A stretch of 6,799 nt of DNA, taken from contig JADHUZ010000073.1 of assembly GCA_016784265.1 (NCBI GenBank), forward strand, positions 1 to 6,799, given 5' to 3'. Below are positions 6,012 through 6,799 of this stretch, one piece after another. Source of the stretch: Fidelibacterota bacterium (GTDB lineage Bacteria > Fidelibacterota > BS150m-G59). Made by a program: the position numbers and the translations under genes. The notes beneath the pieces are model-generated. The model saw nothing but the letters and a program-made list of their open reading frames with translations, had not been told where the DNA came from and searched no databases. How positions within the stretch are numbered: the stretch's first letter is position 1; every line of letters begins with the position of its first letter.

Positions 6012-6799
6012 AATTAACACACGGAAATTAGCACTTCAAATTCTTCAAAAACTCGAGAAGAAAGAAAATCATTTGAATCAAGTGGTGGATGAATATTTCA
6101 CAAAATCGCCGATTACATCGGAAAAAAAGAAATCTGTTTTCTCGCTTGTAATCGGTGTGTTGCGCCATAAAAAGTTGTTAGACTATATTTTGGAAAAACG
6201 TTTCCACGGTAATTACGGTAAATCGCAATATTTTGTCAGGAATCTTTTGCGGATTGGATTGTATCAATTGAAGATGGAAAAAAAACCTGCATACGCAATC
6301 ATCAACGAAATCGTTAAAATTGCGAAACGAAAAGATAAAAATGCCGCTGGATTGATTCATGCTGTTCTTCAAAAAACCACAGATTCTGACATTTTCCAAG
6401 AAATTGAAACGGACAAAAAACTTTCTCCGACACAGAAATTGGCATTGAAAAATCTCCATCCGGAATGGCTGATAAACCGCTGGCTGAAAAGATTTTCCGA
6501 TGATGAAGTTTTGGCTTTGTGCGATTGGAACAATACTCCGGCGGCTGTAACCATTCGATTCAATTTTTTGCGTCATTCGTGGATTGAATTTGAATCCATT
6601 TTGAAGAACGCTGGCGCAGAATTTGCTCGGTCGAAAACAAATCCAGTTTTTGTCCGATTGAAGAACACATCGAAATTGCCTTTAAAACAGTGGATTATCG
6701 AAGGCTGGTGCTCTGTGCAAGACGAAGCGGCTGGCTGGATTTGTCATCTTGTCGATCCCCAACCCAACGAAAAAATTGCCGATCTTTGCGCCGCTCCCG
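6004..6799 (+). CDS. rsmB: 16S rRNA m5C967 methyltransferase RsmB, 3' end missing
   Basis: RsmB (Sun/Fmu) uses SAM to methylate cytosine 967 of 16S rRNA, near the P site. The window holds 265 codons before the edge; full proteins have about 430-450. The NusB-like RNA-binding domain begins TRKLALQILQKLEKKENHLN and contains GVLRHKKLLDYIL and the helix around PAYAIINEIVKIAKR. A linker with HPEWLINRW (152-160) follows. The methyltransferase part then shows NNTPAAVTIRFN and VQDEAAG (Gln239-Asp240-Glu241), and stops at DLCAAP (260-265), the start of the SAM-binding CAAPG motif. The catalytic cysteines lie beyond the edge. The start is inferred: the frame has a stop at 5980-5982 and no ATG or GTG before the NusB-like helix, so TTG at 6004 is the only conventional start in the right place. 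It overlaps fmt by 8 bases, with a weak GGGA at 5991-5994. Confidence 0.93.
   Translation, partial: MTEINTRKLALQILQKLEKKENHLNQVVDEYFTKSPITSEKKKSVFSLVIGVLRHKKLLDYILEKRFHGNYGKSQYFVRNLLRIGLYQLKMEKKPAYAIINEIVKIAKRKDKNAAGLIHAVLQKTTDSDIFQEIETDKKLSPTQKLALKNLHPEWLINRWLKRFSDDEVLALCDWNNTPAAVTIRFNFLRHSWIEFESILKNAGAEFARSKTNPVFVRLKNTSKLPLKQWIIEGWCSVQDEAAGWICHLVDPQPNEKIADLCAAP

Noticed and set aside
6178..6576. A 132-codon minus-strand frame near the right end
   Set aside because: It is opposite the clearly recognisable NusB-like and linker parts of rsmB and is an antisense shadow.

Overview
The window carries six protein-coding genes, all on the plus strand and packed tightly, as on an ordinary bacterial chromosome. 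The DNA is moderately AT-rich. No mobile element, tRNA, rRNA, CRISPR array or phage-like gene is visible. The organism looks like a member of the Fibrobacterota-Chlorobiota-Bacteroidota (FCB) assemblage or a neighbouring candidate phylum. The main hint is the Fmt protein, whose substrate-pocket loop reads SFQILP, one residue shorter than the AYGLILP type of E. coli and like the AFRMLP/AFRILP type I remember from Bacteroides and Chlorobium. This placement is an inference from memory, not a search result.

Left part (1-4129). The 3' end of a large cytoplasmic protein enters from beyond the left edge. Its first part resembles the second half of a short-chain dehydrogenase (SDR) Rossmann domain, followed by about 300 residues I cannot assign. 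After 51 bases comes a complete pyruvate,phosphate dikinase gene (ppdK), with a strong Shine-Dalgarno site and every catalytic residue I could check. A strong intrinsic terminator (4093-4129) closes this unit, so the SDR-like gene and ppdK may be cotranscribed. I see no terminator between them.

Right part (4231-6799). A 160-base intergenic stretch, whose first part holds the ppdK terminator, leads into a compact cluster yajC-def-fmt-rsmB. Neighbours are joined by a 1-base overlap, a 12-base gap and an 8-base overlap. YajC is the small accessory membrane protein of the Sec translocon. Fmt formylates initiator Met-tRNA, Def removes the formyl group from nascent chains, and RsmB methylates C967 of 16S rRNA near the P site. 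The cluster therefore joins translation initiation, N-terminal processing and export. rsmB starts at a TTG inside the end of fmt and is cut by the right edge just as the SAM-binding CAAPG motif begins.

This is mostly conserved housekeeping DNA, and I found no convincing new system. The points worth a second look are the SDR-like protein, which appears to lack the catalytic tyrosine, the placement of yajC at the head of a def-fmt-rsmB cluster, and the start sites of yajC, def and rsmB.
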